A DNA stretch of 64,000 nt, taken from the NCBI GenBank assembly GCA_040901795.1, contig JBBDYH010000114.1, forward strand, positions 1 through 64,000, given 5' to 3'. The stretch comes from JBBDYH01 sp040901795. Lineage in GTDB: Bacteria > Planctomycetota > Planctomycetia > Pirellulales > JALHPA01. This document shows positions 25,731 through 33,451 of this stretch, piece after piece. The translations under genes and the position numbers were made by a program. Numbering within the stretch: the first letter of the stretch is position 1; every line of letters starts with the position of its first letter. The notes beneath the pieces are model-generated. The model had not been told where the DNA came from and ran no database searches. It worked only from the letters and a program-made list of their open reading frames with translations.

Positions 25731-26066
25731 ATGACCAAGAACATCTCCATTGATGCGAGCCGAATCTCAAACTGGGATTCTTTCCACGACACTTTCGCTG
25801 AAGCTTTAGGCTTTCCCGGCTTCTACGGACGCAACATGGACGCTTGGATTGACTGTATGACCTATTTGGATGACCCGGACGCAGGCATGACATCGGTGCA
25901 CGTTGTACTAGGGGACGTTGTCGCGTTGTGCATATCGGCGGTCACCGACTTCAAGAAGCGGTGTCCTGAGATTTACGACGCGCTCATTGAATGCTCATCG
26001 TTCGTTAACTACCGACGGATTGAGAGAGGCGATCAGGCAATCCTTGCATTATCCTTTTACGCTTGA
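25731..26066 (+). CDS. Barstar-like protein
   Basis: From the ATG at 25731, one base after the preceding stop, the protein has 111 residues. The core SWDSFHDTFAEALGFPGFYGRNMDAWIDCM follows the barstar consensus (helix with W/F, then FGFPxYYGxNxDAxxDC). This is the surface that inhibits barnase-type ribonucleases. The longer upstream frame from 25557 overlaps the previous gene and is not the real start. A barstar homologue without an adjacent barnase is common in bacteria and may serve as immunity to polymorphic toxins (inference). The gene ends 7 bases before the attC-like site. Confidence 0.8.
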   Translation: MTKNISIDASRISNWDSFHDTFAEALGFPGFYGRNMDAWIDCMTYLDDPDAGMTSVHVVLGDVVALCISAVTDFKKRCPEIYDALIECSSFVNYRRIERGDQAILALSFYA

Positions 26067-26073
26067 CGACACT

Positions 26074-26167
26074 GCCTGACCGTCCGCTGAGCAAACCTCG
26101 CCATCGTGCTCCGGAGGCGAATCCCACGTTTCCTGCGCACCCCGTCAGCAGAACTTGGACGTTAGGC
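26074..26167 (+). other. attC-like site (candidate integron recombination site)
   Basis: The left end reads GCCTGACCGTCC and the right end GGACGTTAGGC. GTTAGGC matches the integron core GTTRRRY, and GCCTGAC is one base off its inverse consensus. The arms enclose 94 bp, inside the normal attC range, with a possible inner pairing GCTGA/TCAGC and TCGCC/GGCGA. It lies just after one small ORF and 13 bp before the next, the layout of integron cassettes. Spacers are uneven (5 and 11 nt), no integrase is in the window, and only this one site was found, so the call is tentative. Confidence 0.35.
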
Positions 26168-26179
26168 TACAACATAAGC

Positions 26180-26611
26180 ATGGAGCATCGCACCTACGTC
26201 ACGTTTGAATGGGATACTGAGGACAATGCCGAGTTCGACGCTGGCGGGAACATCGTCGCGCCGGGCGGCCGGCAGATCATCGAGGATCTGCAAAGGGGTC
26301 TGCGTCAGCGAGGTTTTTCGGTCACCGACGTAGTGATGCACGAGTTCTACGGGTGGTCGTTCAATGCCATTTCGGAGCGAGTGCAGGTCTGGTGCATGAT
26401 TCAGTATGCGGAACCCTGGCTTCTCGTCACCGATGTTCCGTTCTCACGTATGCACTGGCTTTTGGGCCGCAAGCCGAGGTTGCAGCACTCGCGCGTCTGC
26501 ACAGCGATTCACGACGTACTTGCGTCGAGCCGCAGAGCGCGGACGATTCAATGGTTCAGTCCTCGCGAGTACAACCAGAGTCAAGGCAGTGAAGGCGCTG
26601 ACAGACCATAA
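26180..26611 (+). CDS. Small orphan protein, function unknown
   Basis: From the ATG at 26180 (MEHRTYVTFEWDTEDNAEF) the protein has 143 residues; the frame opens further upstream through the attC-like site, which is unlikely to be coding. It has a conserved-looking core, ISERVQVWCMIQYAEPWLLVTDVPFSRMHWLLGRKP, and no signal or membrane segment. No family is recognised. It is the third orphan in the insert between the MFS transporter and the ceramidase-like gene. Confidence 0.6.
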   Translation: MEHRTYVTFEWDTEDNAEFDAGGNIVAPGGRQIIEDLQRGLRQRGFSVTDVVMHEFYGWSFNAISERVQVWCMIQYAEPWLLVTDVPFSRMHWLLGRKPRLQHSRVCTAIHDVLASSRRARTIQWFSPREYNQSQGSEGADRP

Positions 26612-27260
26612 ATCTTGCTGCTTTTCATGCGTCCGGCTTAGATCAATTCAATCTCAAGCATCGTATCCACAGATTGACGCTGTTCAATGCCATCGGGCCT
26701 CTCTGCGTCTCCGCGCCTCAGCGGTTCAATTAATTCTCTAGCATGGCACATAAAGGGGCTTGATAACCAGGCCGCTCTAGTGCATAAGAGTTCACAATTC
26801 CTCCAGCCGACCAGTCAGGCTCGCCCTGAGCCGCCGAAGGATGCTGTTTCTCGCGGCGTTCTAGAAGAGTTTTCCGCGCTCCCTCCGCGCGCTGGCCAAC
26901 CCTACAGGATTCGTTGAATGTATCCCTCCCAACAACCGCCTTCCGATTTACGAAACTCGGGTGCCTTCGCCCGACCCTCATCGTCCTAAACCAAAAGGTA
27001 CGAAGCATTACCTCCAATCCCATCCGTCCTCTGGCCCCGGAGTTTTTTACCAAAGTGACGTGTTTTGTGCACCAGAACTTTGTGTGGTAAAAAACCAAAA
27101 GACCATCCCTCCCTGCGTCCCACAGGACCGTCTTGGCCACCATTGCCTTGTGCGAGCGGATCCATGTTTGCCGACCCACTACGAGCGACTCATTGAAAAC
27201 CCCTTCCACTTCTGCTCGAAAGGAGATTTAAGATCCCTACCTATTTCCGTCTCCGCTCAC
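26612..27260. other. Gene-poor stretch with one long hairpin
   Basis: No convincing gene is seen in about 650 bases. A 159-aa minus-strand frame here (26730-27209) lacks a ribosome site and any known motif and spans the hairpin below, so I reject it as a gene. The hairpin has arms GTTTTTTACC (27042-27051) and GGTAAAAAAC (27086-27095) with a 34-base loop. The stretch could be a decayed remnant of whatever brought in the three orphans. Confidence 0.5.
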
Positions 27261-27335
27261 TGATGAACTGATCACTGATCACTCTCCTGTCTCCTGTCCC
27301 CTGCCACTGTCCTCTGTTCCTGACGCCTGACGCCA
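27261..27335 (+). repeat. Heptamer-like tract upstream of the ceramidase-like gene
   Basis: Units of mostly seven bases follow each other up to the start codon: ACTGATC, ACTCTCC, TGTCTCC, TGTCCCC, TGCCAC, TGTCCTC, TGTTCC, TGACGCC, TGACGCC. The unit is degenerate (TGNNNCC) and two units are six bases long. Confidence 0.65.
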
Positions 27336-28787
27336 ATGGCCACCCTCCATTTCCCCCAATCCTGCTGCCGAGCCGGCGTCGCCCGCCGCGACATCACTCC
27401 GCCGGTCGGGATTTATCACCGCATGTGGGGCGCCGCCACGCATGACCGTTCGACCGGCGTTCATCGGCCGCTTTTGGCCACGGCGCTCGTGCTCGAATCG
27501 CAGGATCCTGGGTCTCTCGGGCGTCACGTGCTGGTCGCCGTCGACCATTGCCTGCTCCGCGCCAACGACATGGCGAAACTGCATTCGACGGTCTGCGCTA
27601 CGACGGGAACCGCGGAGCACGAACTGCAGATCGCGTTCTCGCACACGCACGGCGCAGGACTGATGGATCGCTCGCGCGAGGCGCTGCCCGGCGGTGAACT
27701 CATCGGGCCGTACTTGGATCGGCTGGCGGTGTTAATATCCGAGGCCGTACAGGAGGCCGTAGCGCACCTTCAGTCAGCAATGCTCGTTTACGGCGCGGGC
27801 CATTGCGAACTGGCGGCGCACCGCGATTACTGGGACGAGGCCAGTCAGCAGTTCGTCTGCGGATTCAACCCGCAGGGCCCGACCGACAACACGTTGCAAT
27901 TGGCGCGCGTCGAGGATCTGGCCGGTAAGACGCTGGCCGTCGTGGTCAACTACGCTTGTCATCCCACGACATTGGCCTGGGACAATACGCTGATCAGTCC
28001 CGACTACATCGGCGCCATGCGCGAAGTTGTGGAGCAAGCTCAGGGCGGCCTGTGTGTCTTTTTTCAGGGAGCGTCGGGGGATCTTGGGCCGCCCGAAGGC
28101 TACGTCGGCGATCCCGCGGTGGCGGATCGAAATGGAAGGCAACTGGGCTACGCCGTGCTATCGGCATTGGAGAAGCTACCGCAAGCGGGATTGCGGTATG
28201 AATACGCCGAACCGGTCGTTTCCGGCGCTACGATCGGCGTTTGGCGATACGCGCCGGTTTCAGAAAACGCGGACCACCTCCAGATATGGCGCTCGCGGGA
28301 TTGGACACTGGAGCTACCGTATCGCGCCGACCTGCCGACCATTGAACAGACGAGGGCGGAGCTTGCCCATTGGCAGCAGGCGGAACAAGCGGCGCAACAG
28401 ACTCATGACGCCGCGACGGCAAGGGACTGTCGTGCGCGCGTGGAACGTATGACTCGACAACTGATGCGAATTGGCCAGCTCCCGCCTGGGTCACACTTTC
28501 CGTTGTCGGTCACGCTCTGGCGACTGGGAGATGGTTATTGGCTAATGCTGGAAGGAGAGTATTATCACGCGTTGCAACGGGTGCTGCGCGAGCGATTCCC
28601 GTCGACGCCGCTGATTGTGGCGACGGTTGTCAACGGCTGGCGGCCGGCATATCTGCCGACGCGGAACACGTATGGGCTCGGCATTTATCAAGAGCAAGTC
28701 GCGGTGTTGGCGCCCGGCTGCCTGGAAACGGTAATCGAAGCGGTGGCGGAACAGATCGCCGCCTGGCAGCGGGACACGGCTCTGTAG
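27336..28787 (+). CDS. Neutral/alkaline ceramidase-like hydrolase
   Basis: This 483-residue protein begins CRAGVARRDITPPVGIYHRMWGAATHDRSTGVH, the typical opening of bacterial ceramidase N-terminal-domain proteins, with the histidine-bearing stretch IAFSHTHGAG near residue 107 and VVVNYACHPTTLAWDN near 205. These enzymes are zinc amidases; Planctomycetota carry many of unknown substrate, so a ceramide substrate is not implied. No signal peptide is visible, which points to a cytoplasmic role. Its TAG stop (28785-28787) is inside the right-hand 97-bp element. Confidence 0.82.
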   Translation: MATLHFPQSCCRAGVARRDITPPVGIYHRMWGAATHDRSTGVHRPLLATALVLESQDPGSLGRHVLVAVDHCLLRANDMAKLHSTVCATTGTAEHELQIAFSHTHGAGLMDRSREALPGGELIGPYLDRLAVLISEAVQEAVAHLQSAMLVYGAGHCELAAHRDYWDEASQQFVCGFNPQGPTDNTLQLARVEDLAGKTLAVVVNYACHPTTLAWDNTLISPDYIGAMREVVEQAQGGLCVFFQGASGDLGPPEGYVGDPAVADRNGRQLGYAVLSALEKLPQAGLRYEYAEPVVSGATIGVWRYAPVSENADHLQIWRSRDWTLELPYRADLPTIEQTRAELAHWQQAEQAAQQTHDAATARDCRARVERMTRQLMRIGQLPPGSHFPLSVTLWRLGDGYWLMLEGEYYHALQRVLRERFPSTPLIVATVVNGWRPAYLPTRNTYGLGIYQEQVAVLAPGCLETVIEAVAEQIAAWQRDTAL

Positions 28788-28877
28788 GGATCGGCCTCCG
28801 TGCCGATCCGTTGGGCGAGTTTGTGTAGCTACGCGAGTTAGCGGTTCCGGAACGCCACGGAGGGCGTTCCCTACAGA
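28781..28877 (+). repeat. 97-bp two-hairpin element, copy 2
   Basis: It shares ends TCTGTAGGGA and TCCCTACAGA, length and layout with the copy at 17681. Hairpin 1 here is GGATCGGC/GCCGATCC, with both arms changed relative to copy 1 (A to T and T to A), so pairing is kept. Hairpin 2 is unchanged except its loop (ACGGAG for ACAGAG). The central spacer differs: CTACGCGAGTTAGCGG. The TAG of the left end is the stop of the ceramidase-like gene, and AGAGG at the right end (28875-28879) is the ribosome site of the next gene. Confidence 0.88.
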
Positions 28878-28888
28878 GGTTAATTATT

Positions 28889-29818
28889 ATGAGTGTGAGA
28901 TCTGACGACACCATCGAGCAGGATCGGCGATGTCTGCAAGGCGTCATCTCCGTCTTCCAGACTCCCTATCACGTTGACGAGTCAATCGACTTTGCCGCGC
29001 TGGAGAGGGAGATCAACTGGGTCTTCGATTGCGGCGCCAACGGAATCGCGATGGCCATGGTCTCAGAGGTGCTGCGGCTCTCGACCGACGAACGGCGCGC
29101 GTTGGCCGAAGCGGCCTGCCGCTCGGCGCGCGGCCGCGGGACGGTGGTGATCAGCGTCGGGGCCGAAAGCAGCAAGCTGGCCGAAGAGTTCGCGCGGCAC
29201 GCCGAGCAGTGCGGCGCTCAGGCGCTCATGGCCATACCGCCGGTGACTACGGCGCTCGACGAAGACGAGCTGATGCGATACTTCGCGCGGATTCTCGGTG
29301 CTTGCGAGCTACCGTTGATCGTGCAAGACGCCAGTGGTTACGTCGGCCGACCCATGCCGGTGTCGCTTTACTGGCGCCTGCTCGACGAACACGGCGAGCG
29401 CGTGTACTTCAAACCCGAGGCGACGCCGATCGGCCCGCGGCTTTCCGCCTTGCGCGAGGCGACCGGCGGCAAGGCGCGCGTGTTCGAAGGCACCGGCGGG
29501 ATGGCCCTTGTGGACAGCTTTCGCCGCGGCGTTGTCGGCACGATCCCCGGCGCCGACCTGGTGCTAGGAATTGTCGCACTCTGGCAAGCGCTTGAGGCCG
29601 GTGATGACCAACGCGCCTATCAGCTTTCGCTGCCAATCAGCGCGCTCGTGTCGCTGCAGACGAGTCTCGACGCCTTCTTGGCCATCGAAAAATACCTGCT
29701 GGTGAAGCAAGGAATACTAAGCGACGCACGTATCCGGGGGCCAGTCGCGTTTGTGCTCGACGAGGAAACGCGCAGGGAAGTGGATCGACTGTTCGAGTTG
29801 GTGATGCGCGCGCTGTGA
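28889..29818 (+). CDS. Dihydrodipicolinate synthase (DapA)-family aldolase
   Basis: This 309-residue class I aldolase barrel has the pyruvate-binding start (GVISVFQTPYHVDESIDF), a GTTGE-like segment AMAMVSEVLRLSTDERR, and the Schiff-base lysine in RVYFKPEAT near residue 175. The usual YNxP tyrosine region reads QDASGYVG, so the catalytic Tyr is altered. Family members split or join pyruvate with aldehydes or sugar acids (e.g. 2-keto-3-deoxygluconate aldolase, N-acetylneuraminate lyase). With a galactonate-dehydratase-like gene next, a 2-keto-3-deoxy sugar acid aldolase is plausible. The ribosome site AGAGG is supplied by the upstream repeat. Confidence 0.87.
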   Translation: MSVRSDDTIEQDRRCLQGVISVFQTPYHVDESIDFAALEREINWVFDCGANGIAMAMVSEVLRLSTDERRALAEAACRSARGRGTVVISVGAESSKLAEEFARHAEQCGAQALMAIPPVTTALDEDELMRYFARILGACELPLIVQDASGYVGRPMPVSLYWRLLDEHGERVYFKPEATPIGPRLSALREATGGKARVFEGTGGMALVDSFRRGVVGTIPGADLVLGIVALWQALEAGDDQRAYQLSLPISALVSLQTSLDAFLAIEKYLLVKQGILSDARIRGPVAFVLDEETRREVDRLFELVMRAL

Positions 29819-29820
29819 CT

Positions 29821-29944
29821 TGTTCCTAGGCTCCGCCTAGGAACACACTGGCTGCGAGGCTCCGCCTCGCGTGATGAATTGACGCCAAGAACAGCAGGCA
29901 GAGCCTGCCAGACATTGCGTTCCCAGGCGGAGCCTGGGAACGAG
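29821..29944 (+). repeat. Compound four-palindrome element, copy 2
   Basis: Palindromes in order: TGTTCCTAGGC/GCCTAGGAACA (29821-29845), GCGAGGC/GCCTCGC (29854-29870), GCAGGC/GCCTGC (29894-29908) and CGTTCCCAGGC/GCCTGGGAACG (29918-29942). The inner order is the same as in copy 1. The first palindrome carries two compensated changes (C-T with G-A, and C-G to T-A at the tip). It starts two bases after the upstream stop codon and ends two bases before a heptamer tract. Confidence 0.87.
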
Positions 29945-29945
29945 T

Positions 29946-29974
29946 AGACACCAGACGACCAGACACCAGACACT
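29946..29974 (+). repeat. Heptamer tract upstream of the enolase-superfamily gene
   Basis: Units AGACACC, AGACGACC, AGACACC, AGACACT (one unit has an extra base), ending six bases before the ATG. It is joined directly to the compound element, repeating the order seen at 17681-17806 (repeat element, then heptamers, then start codon). Confidence 0.75.
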
Positions 29975-29980
29975 CCTCAC

Positions 29981-31159
29981 ATGAAAATCATCAAAATCGA
30001 AACCCTCGTCTGCAACGCCCGCATGCGAAATTGGATTTTCGTCAAGGTCCTCACCGACCAGCCGGGGCTCTGGGGTTGGGGCGAGGCGACGCTGGAATGG
30101 CACACGCGCGCGGTGGTTGGCGCGATCGAAGATCTGTCGCAGTTGCTCATCGGCGAAGATCCGACCCGGATCGAGCACTTGTGGCAAATGATGTATCGCC
30201 AGCATTTCTGGCATGGCACGGGCATTGTCCGCGGCACCGCGATCAGCGGCATCGACATCGCCCTCTGGGACATCTTGGGCAAGACTCACGGCGTCCCCTG
30301 TCACAAGCTTTGGGGCGGCCCGGTCCGCGATTATGTGCGAACCTACAGCCATCTTGGCGGCGGCCGGATGGAGGCGATGTACGAGACGCGGCCAAGCGAC
30401 GCCGGCCGCTTCGCTGATTTGGCGCAGCAAGCCGTTGCCGATGGCTTCACCGCCTTCAAGTGCATGGCGGTCCCCGAGACCGCGCCGATCGACGGCTTGC
30501 AGCCGATTCGTTACGCGGAAGCCTGCGTGGCAGCAATGCGCGAAGCCGTAGGCGACTCGATCGATGTCATGGTCGATTGTCACGCTCGACCCTCGCCGCG
30601 GATGGGCGTGCTCTTTGCTCGGGCGCTCGAACCGTTCGGGCTTTATTTCCTCGAAGAACCCTGCTGGCCGGAGAACGTCGATGGTCTGGCCGAAGTGCAA
30701 CGCTCCGTCGCGACACCGATCGCCACCGGCGAACGGCTGGTCAGCCAGCACGCCTTTCGCGAGATACTGGAGAAGCGGGCCTGTAGTGTCCTGCAGCCGG
30801 ACATCACCCACTGCGGCGGCTTGAGCGAAGCCCGGCGGATCGCAGCCATGGCCGAAGCGTATCGCGTGGCGCTTGCGCCGCACAACCCCCAAGGCCCGGT
30901 GAGTACGGCCGCCAGCCTAGAGTTCGGCTTCGCCACGCCCAGTTACATTATCTGCGAGACAGTGCACCTTGACGTGCCGTGGCGCAGCGACGTTGTCCGC
31001 GAAGGTTATGTGGTGGAATCGCAGGGTCGGCTCGTTCGACCGAGCACTCGGCCCGGCCTGGGAATTGAGATCAATGAGGACGAAGTTCGTAAGCACCCAT
31101 TCCAGCAGGAAGTGTTGCAGCGATCGTTCTACGCCGACGGCGCGGTGGGGGACTGGTAA
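29981..31159 (+). CDS. Enolase-superfamily dehydratase, D-galactonate-dehydratase-like
   Basis: This 392-residue protein has the capping domain (residues 1-120) and an (alpha/beta)7-beta barrel with the mandelate racemase subgroup residues: VDCHARPS (metal Asp, then His), LEEPCWPEN, IATGERL and the barrel-end APHNPQGPVSTAAS. The order matches galactonate dehydratases, which dehydrate sugar acids to 2-keto-3-deoxy acids. Its N-terminus (MKIIKIETLVCNARMRNWIFVKV) is typical. It closes the plus-strand set with the DapA-like aldolase and MFS transporter, suggesting a sugar-acid degradation route; the exact acid is not shown. Confidence 0.87.
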   Translation: MKIIKIETLVCNARMRNWIFVKVLTDQPGLWGWGEATLEWHTRAVVGAIEDLSQLLIGEDPTRIEHLWQMMYRQHFWHGTGIVRGTAISGIDIALWDILGKTHGVPCHKLWGGPVRDYVRTYSHLGGGRMEAMYETRPSDAGRFADLAQQAVADGFTAFKCMAVPETAPIDGLQPIRYAEACVAAMREAVGDSIDVMVDCHARPSPRMGVLFARALEPFGLYFLEEPCWPENVDGLAEVQRSVATPIATGERLVSQHAFREILEKRACSVLQPDITHCGGLSEARRIAAMAEAYRVALAPHNPQGPVSTAASLEFGFATPSYIICETVHLDVPWRSDVVREGYVVESQGRLVRPSTRPGLGIEINEDEVRKHPFQQEVLQRSFYADGAVGDW

Positions 31160-31178
31160 ACATCGCGTTCGATGTCAG

Positions 31179-31526
31179 CTATGCGGTCTTTGGCATTATC
31201 TGCACGTAGATCCGCTCGGGGGCCCGCTCAAAATACTTGAACAGCGCCGGACAGAGCCAGCCCTCCAATTCAAACGCCGGGCTATAGTACCAATTGCCGC
31301 CGCTCTCCTCCCGCCGCCAAAGGAATTCGAACTGCGCGCCAGGGAATGGCCGCGACGAGAACAGGACGGTCATCCCGGCGGCAGCGTTGGGGATGTTCTC
31401 CGCCATCCGATCTAGGATTGTATCGGCGCCCGCGATGAACGGCTCTTGAACAAGCCCCACCTTCGGATCATCAAACACCCACACGCCTTCGTACTTGTAG
31501 GGGTGAATGATGAGGATTGAGTTCAT
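31179..31526 (-). CDS. DUF6717-like small protein
   Basis: This 115-residue cytoplasmic protein begins MNSILIIHPYKYEGVWVFDDPKVGL and holds EPFIAGADTILDRM, a pattern I associate with DUF6717 (family name given with moderate certainty). No catalytic motif or membrane segment is seen. It starts a short minus-strand group that may not be one transcript, since it is separated from the next gene by 15 bp and is convergent with the enolase-like gene by 19 bp. Confidence 0.65.
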   Translation of the reverse strand: MNSILIIHPYKYEGVWVFDDPKVGLVQEPFIAGADTILDRMAENIPNAAAGMTVLFSSRPFPGAQFEFLWRREESGGNWYYSPAFELEGWLCPALFKYFERAPERIYVQIMPKTA

Positions 31527-31541
31527 CGATACATACCGCTC

Positions 31542-32189
31542 TCATTTGTCGTGGCTGTGGTCATCCTGGTTTTGGCCACGGTCATTGCTTTTGGAACGTG
31601 TCTTTTCCGCAGCACTTCTTGGTTCGGCCTCGGCGACCGTAATTCGGGCGAAATCATCGCCGATCAACACATTGCGGAGGTCTGTGAGACGGACCGTGTA
31701 CGTTTTGCGACCGACGGAGAACTCAACGCTGTCGCCTTGCGAGAGAGAGGTTCTTTCGACAAGCGGTTCGTCGTCTTCGGCCAAAACGGACAAAAACACC
31801 TGGCCCTCGGTGATGTCGCCGAGCCGAATCCGCACCGAGCCGTCCGAGCCGGGAATCGCTCGCTCCTCGCGTTGCAAAACCGACATTTCGACCGATTTCG
31901 ACGCGAGTTCAAGCGATGGGGCCGCCTCGTCGGCCGACCGTTGTTCCTTTCGCTGCTTGGCGCGCGTGGGATTGCCCTCATCCTGCCATCGTCCGCGAGA
32001 GATCCTGCTCCAGCACTGCCCCGTGGAAGTATCGATCACAAAGATCTGCCGATCGGGGCCAGCGAAAAGCTGATATCTGCCGATCTGGCGAGTGTCGCTT
32101 GGCGCCTCGACTTTTTGAGCGACGGCAAGCTGCTCGCTCATGGCAAGCGCCGTTGCGGCAACCAGTAGAAATCGAAAGGTTCTGGTCAT
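31542..32189 (-). CDS. Secreted protein of unknown function
   Basis: From the ATG at 32189, preceded by AAGGAG, the protein has 215 residues; the open frame to 32252 adds a poor N-terminus. The first 25 residues form a signal peptide (MTRTFRFLLVAATALAMSEQLAVAQ). The mature part has a region IDTSTGQCWSRISRGRWQDEG and a repeated hydrophilic beta section, ending in a charged Asp/His/Lys tail. No known domain is recognised; it probably acts in the periplasm or on the surface. Confidence 0.65.
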   Translation of the reverse strand: MTRTFRFLLVAATALAMSEQLAVAQKVEAPSDTRQIGRYQLFAGPDRQIFVIDTSTGQCWSRISRGRWQDEGNPTRAKQRKEQRSADEAAPSLELASKSVEMSVLQREERAIPGSDGSVRIRLGDITEGQVFLSVLAEDDEPLVERTSLSQGDSVEFSVGRKTYTVRLTDLRNVLIGDDFARITVAEAEPRSAAEKTRSKSNDRGQNQDDHSHDK

Positions 32190-32251
32190 GGCGATGCTCC
32201 TTGAACAAGCGCCCCTCTGCCGAGCCTCCGACAATCTAACGACTCTTTGCA

Positions 32252-32722
32252 CTACTTCAAAAAATCAATCGACAATGGATACCGCCACACCTCGCCTGCA
32301 CTGGCCTTGAGCCCGCCGATGATGGGGAATACAACCCCCAGGATGCCCAGCGCGATCAACAACGGGACACCCACAATCAAAAAGATCAGGATCACACACA
32401 GAATGGCATAGATGAACGCGGAAATGATCCAATTGACGACGATCTTGCCGTGAATATCAATTTCCGGCAACTCAGTCTTCTTGAGTTGCCAGATCACAAT
32501 GGGCGCCACCAGGCCCGCAAACGGGATAATAAACCCCGCCAGCAGCGAGAGATGCAAAAACATTGCCCACTGGTTCGTTTCGCGCGCAAGCGCGGCGGGA
32601 TCGTGGGCGGTGAGATCACGACGGTCGAATAGCGCCGCCTTAGCCTGGGCGAACTCCTCGTCCGAGAGGGCCCCGCTTTGGTGAAGCTGCTGGAGCTTCT
32701 GAAGTTCGTCAGTGAGGTTCAT
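32252..32722 (-). CDS. SHOCT / DUF4870 membrane protein
   Basis: This 156-residue protein opens with a SHOCT-like helical hairpin (LQKLQQLHQSGALSDEEFAQAKAAL) and continues with a DUF4870 domain carrying three to four membrane segments: GFIIPFAGLVAPIVIWQL, WIISAFIYAILCVILIFLIVG and LLIALGILGVVFPIIGG. DUF4870 proteins are small, conserved membrane proteins of unknown function. It lies 62 bp upstream of the secreted-protein gene on the same strand. Confidence 0.85.
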   Translation of the reverse strand: MNLTDELQKLQQLHQSGALSDEEFAQAKAALFDRRDLTAHDPAALARETNQWAMFLHLSLLAGFIIPFAGLVAPIVIWQLKKTELPEIDIHGKIVVNWIISAFIYAILCVILIFLIVGVPLLIALGILGVVFPIIGGLKASAGEVWRYPLSIDFLK

Positions 32723-32738
32723 GGTATCGTCGTGTTTG

Positions 32739-32945
32739 TCACTTTACGCCCACGGTCTCGGTCGGCAGGACGGTCAGATACTCTCGCACGTCCAACTGCA
32801 TGCGGTCAATCTCGGCTATGAAGCCAGAAACAGCCGCTCGGTAATTCACCGGATTTGTTTCCGTTTTTCGCAGATTTGCCACCTGATTCTGAAACCAGGC
32901 GATGCGCTCCAGAGTTGTTTGAAGTTGTTGATCGTTTGCAATCAT
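32739..32945 (-). CDS. Small cytoplasmic protein, unknown
   Basis: From the ATG at 32945, with GGAG upstream, the protein has 68 residues: a helical, charged sequence beginning MIANDQQLQTTLERIAWFQ. Small proteins with this pattern sometimes accompany an XRE-type regulator, but no such gene is next to it. It is 16 bp upstream of the SHOCT gene start on the same strand and could be in the same transcript. Confidence 0.5.
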   Translation of the reverse strand: MIANDQQLQTTLERIAWFQNQVANLRKTETNPVNYRAAVSGFIAEIDRMQLDVREYLTVLPTETVGVK

Positions 32946-32972
32946 CGTTGCTCCAGCCACCTGCGCGACCGT

Positions 32973-33407
32973 TCAGCCGCGGCGGCGCAGCGACCATGAT
33001 CTTACCGTTCCATCGTCGGCGTATTCGATTGATTCAATCGCGCTGGATGCCGGCGAATCAAGGCAGAGACGTTCAATCTCCTCGTATAAATGCTTAGCTA
33101 GCTTGCTGAGCATCCAGTTGGTCGACCACATATTCCCGAAAGTTAATTCCTGGCGACCAACAGTGGACTTGATCTCGGAATCATCAGCTTTGTTGAGCCG
33201 AGTAACTAGTTCCTGCCAGTCAACTTTCGCAGCACCGTGCTCCCCGGCAACCTCGCGCGACAGGACTGCCATTTTGTCCAGCAGTCGGGCAAGTCCCGCA
33301 CCGGGCGAAAGAACGTCGTCGATGACTGCATCTGACACAAGCTGAAACGCCACCGTATCGGCGTTTGAGCGCGGCAATTGATCGCTGAGTTGATCAGAGT
33401 TCGGCAA
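32973..33407 (-). CDS. Small acidic protein, unknown
   Basis: This 144-residue protein has no signal or membrane segment and no motif that I know. Its middle (LARLLDKMAVLSREV) and C-terminal part (MWSTNWMLSKLAKHLYEEIERL) look like amphipathic helices. The ATG at 33407 is the only plausible start. It is on the same strand as its neighbours, ending 28 bp before the small protein at 32945. Confidence 0.5.
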   Translation of the reverse strand: MPNSDQLSDQLPRSNADTVAFQLVSDAVIDDVLSPGAGLARLLDKMAVLSREVAGEHGAAKVDWQELVTRLNKADDSEIKSTVGRQELTFGNMWSTNWMLSKLAKHLYEEIERLCLDSPASSAIESIEYADDGTVRSWSLRRRG

Positions 33408-33451
33408 TTGATACTCCCCGAATGCCGTCGTGACTCAGCAGCGCTCGTTTC

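Noticed and set aside
26730..27209. 159-aa minus-strand frame in the gene-poor stretch
   Set aside because: Crosses a 10-bp hairpin, no ribosome site, no known motif. Could be a decayed gene but not supported.
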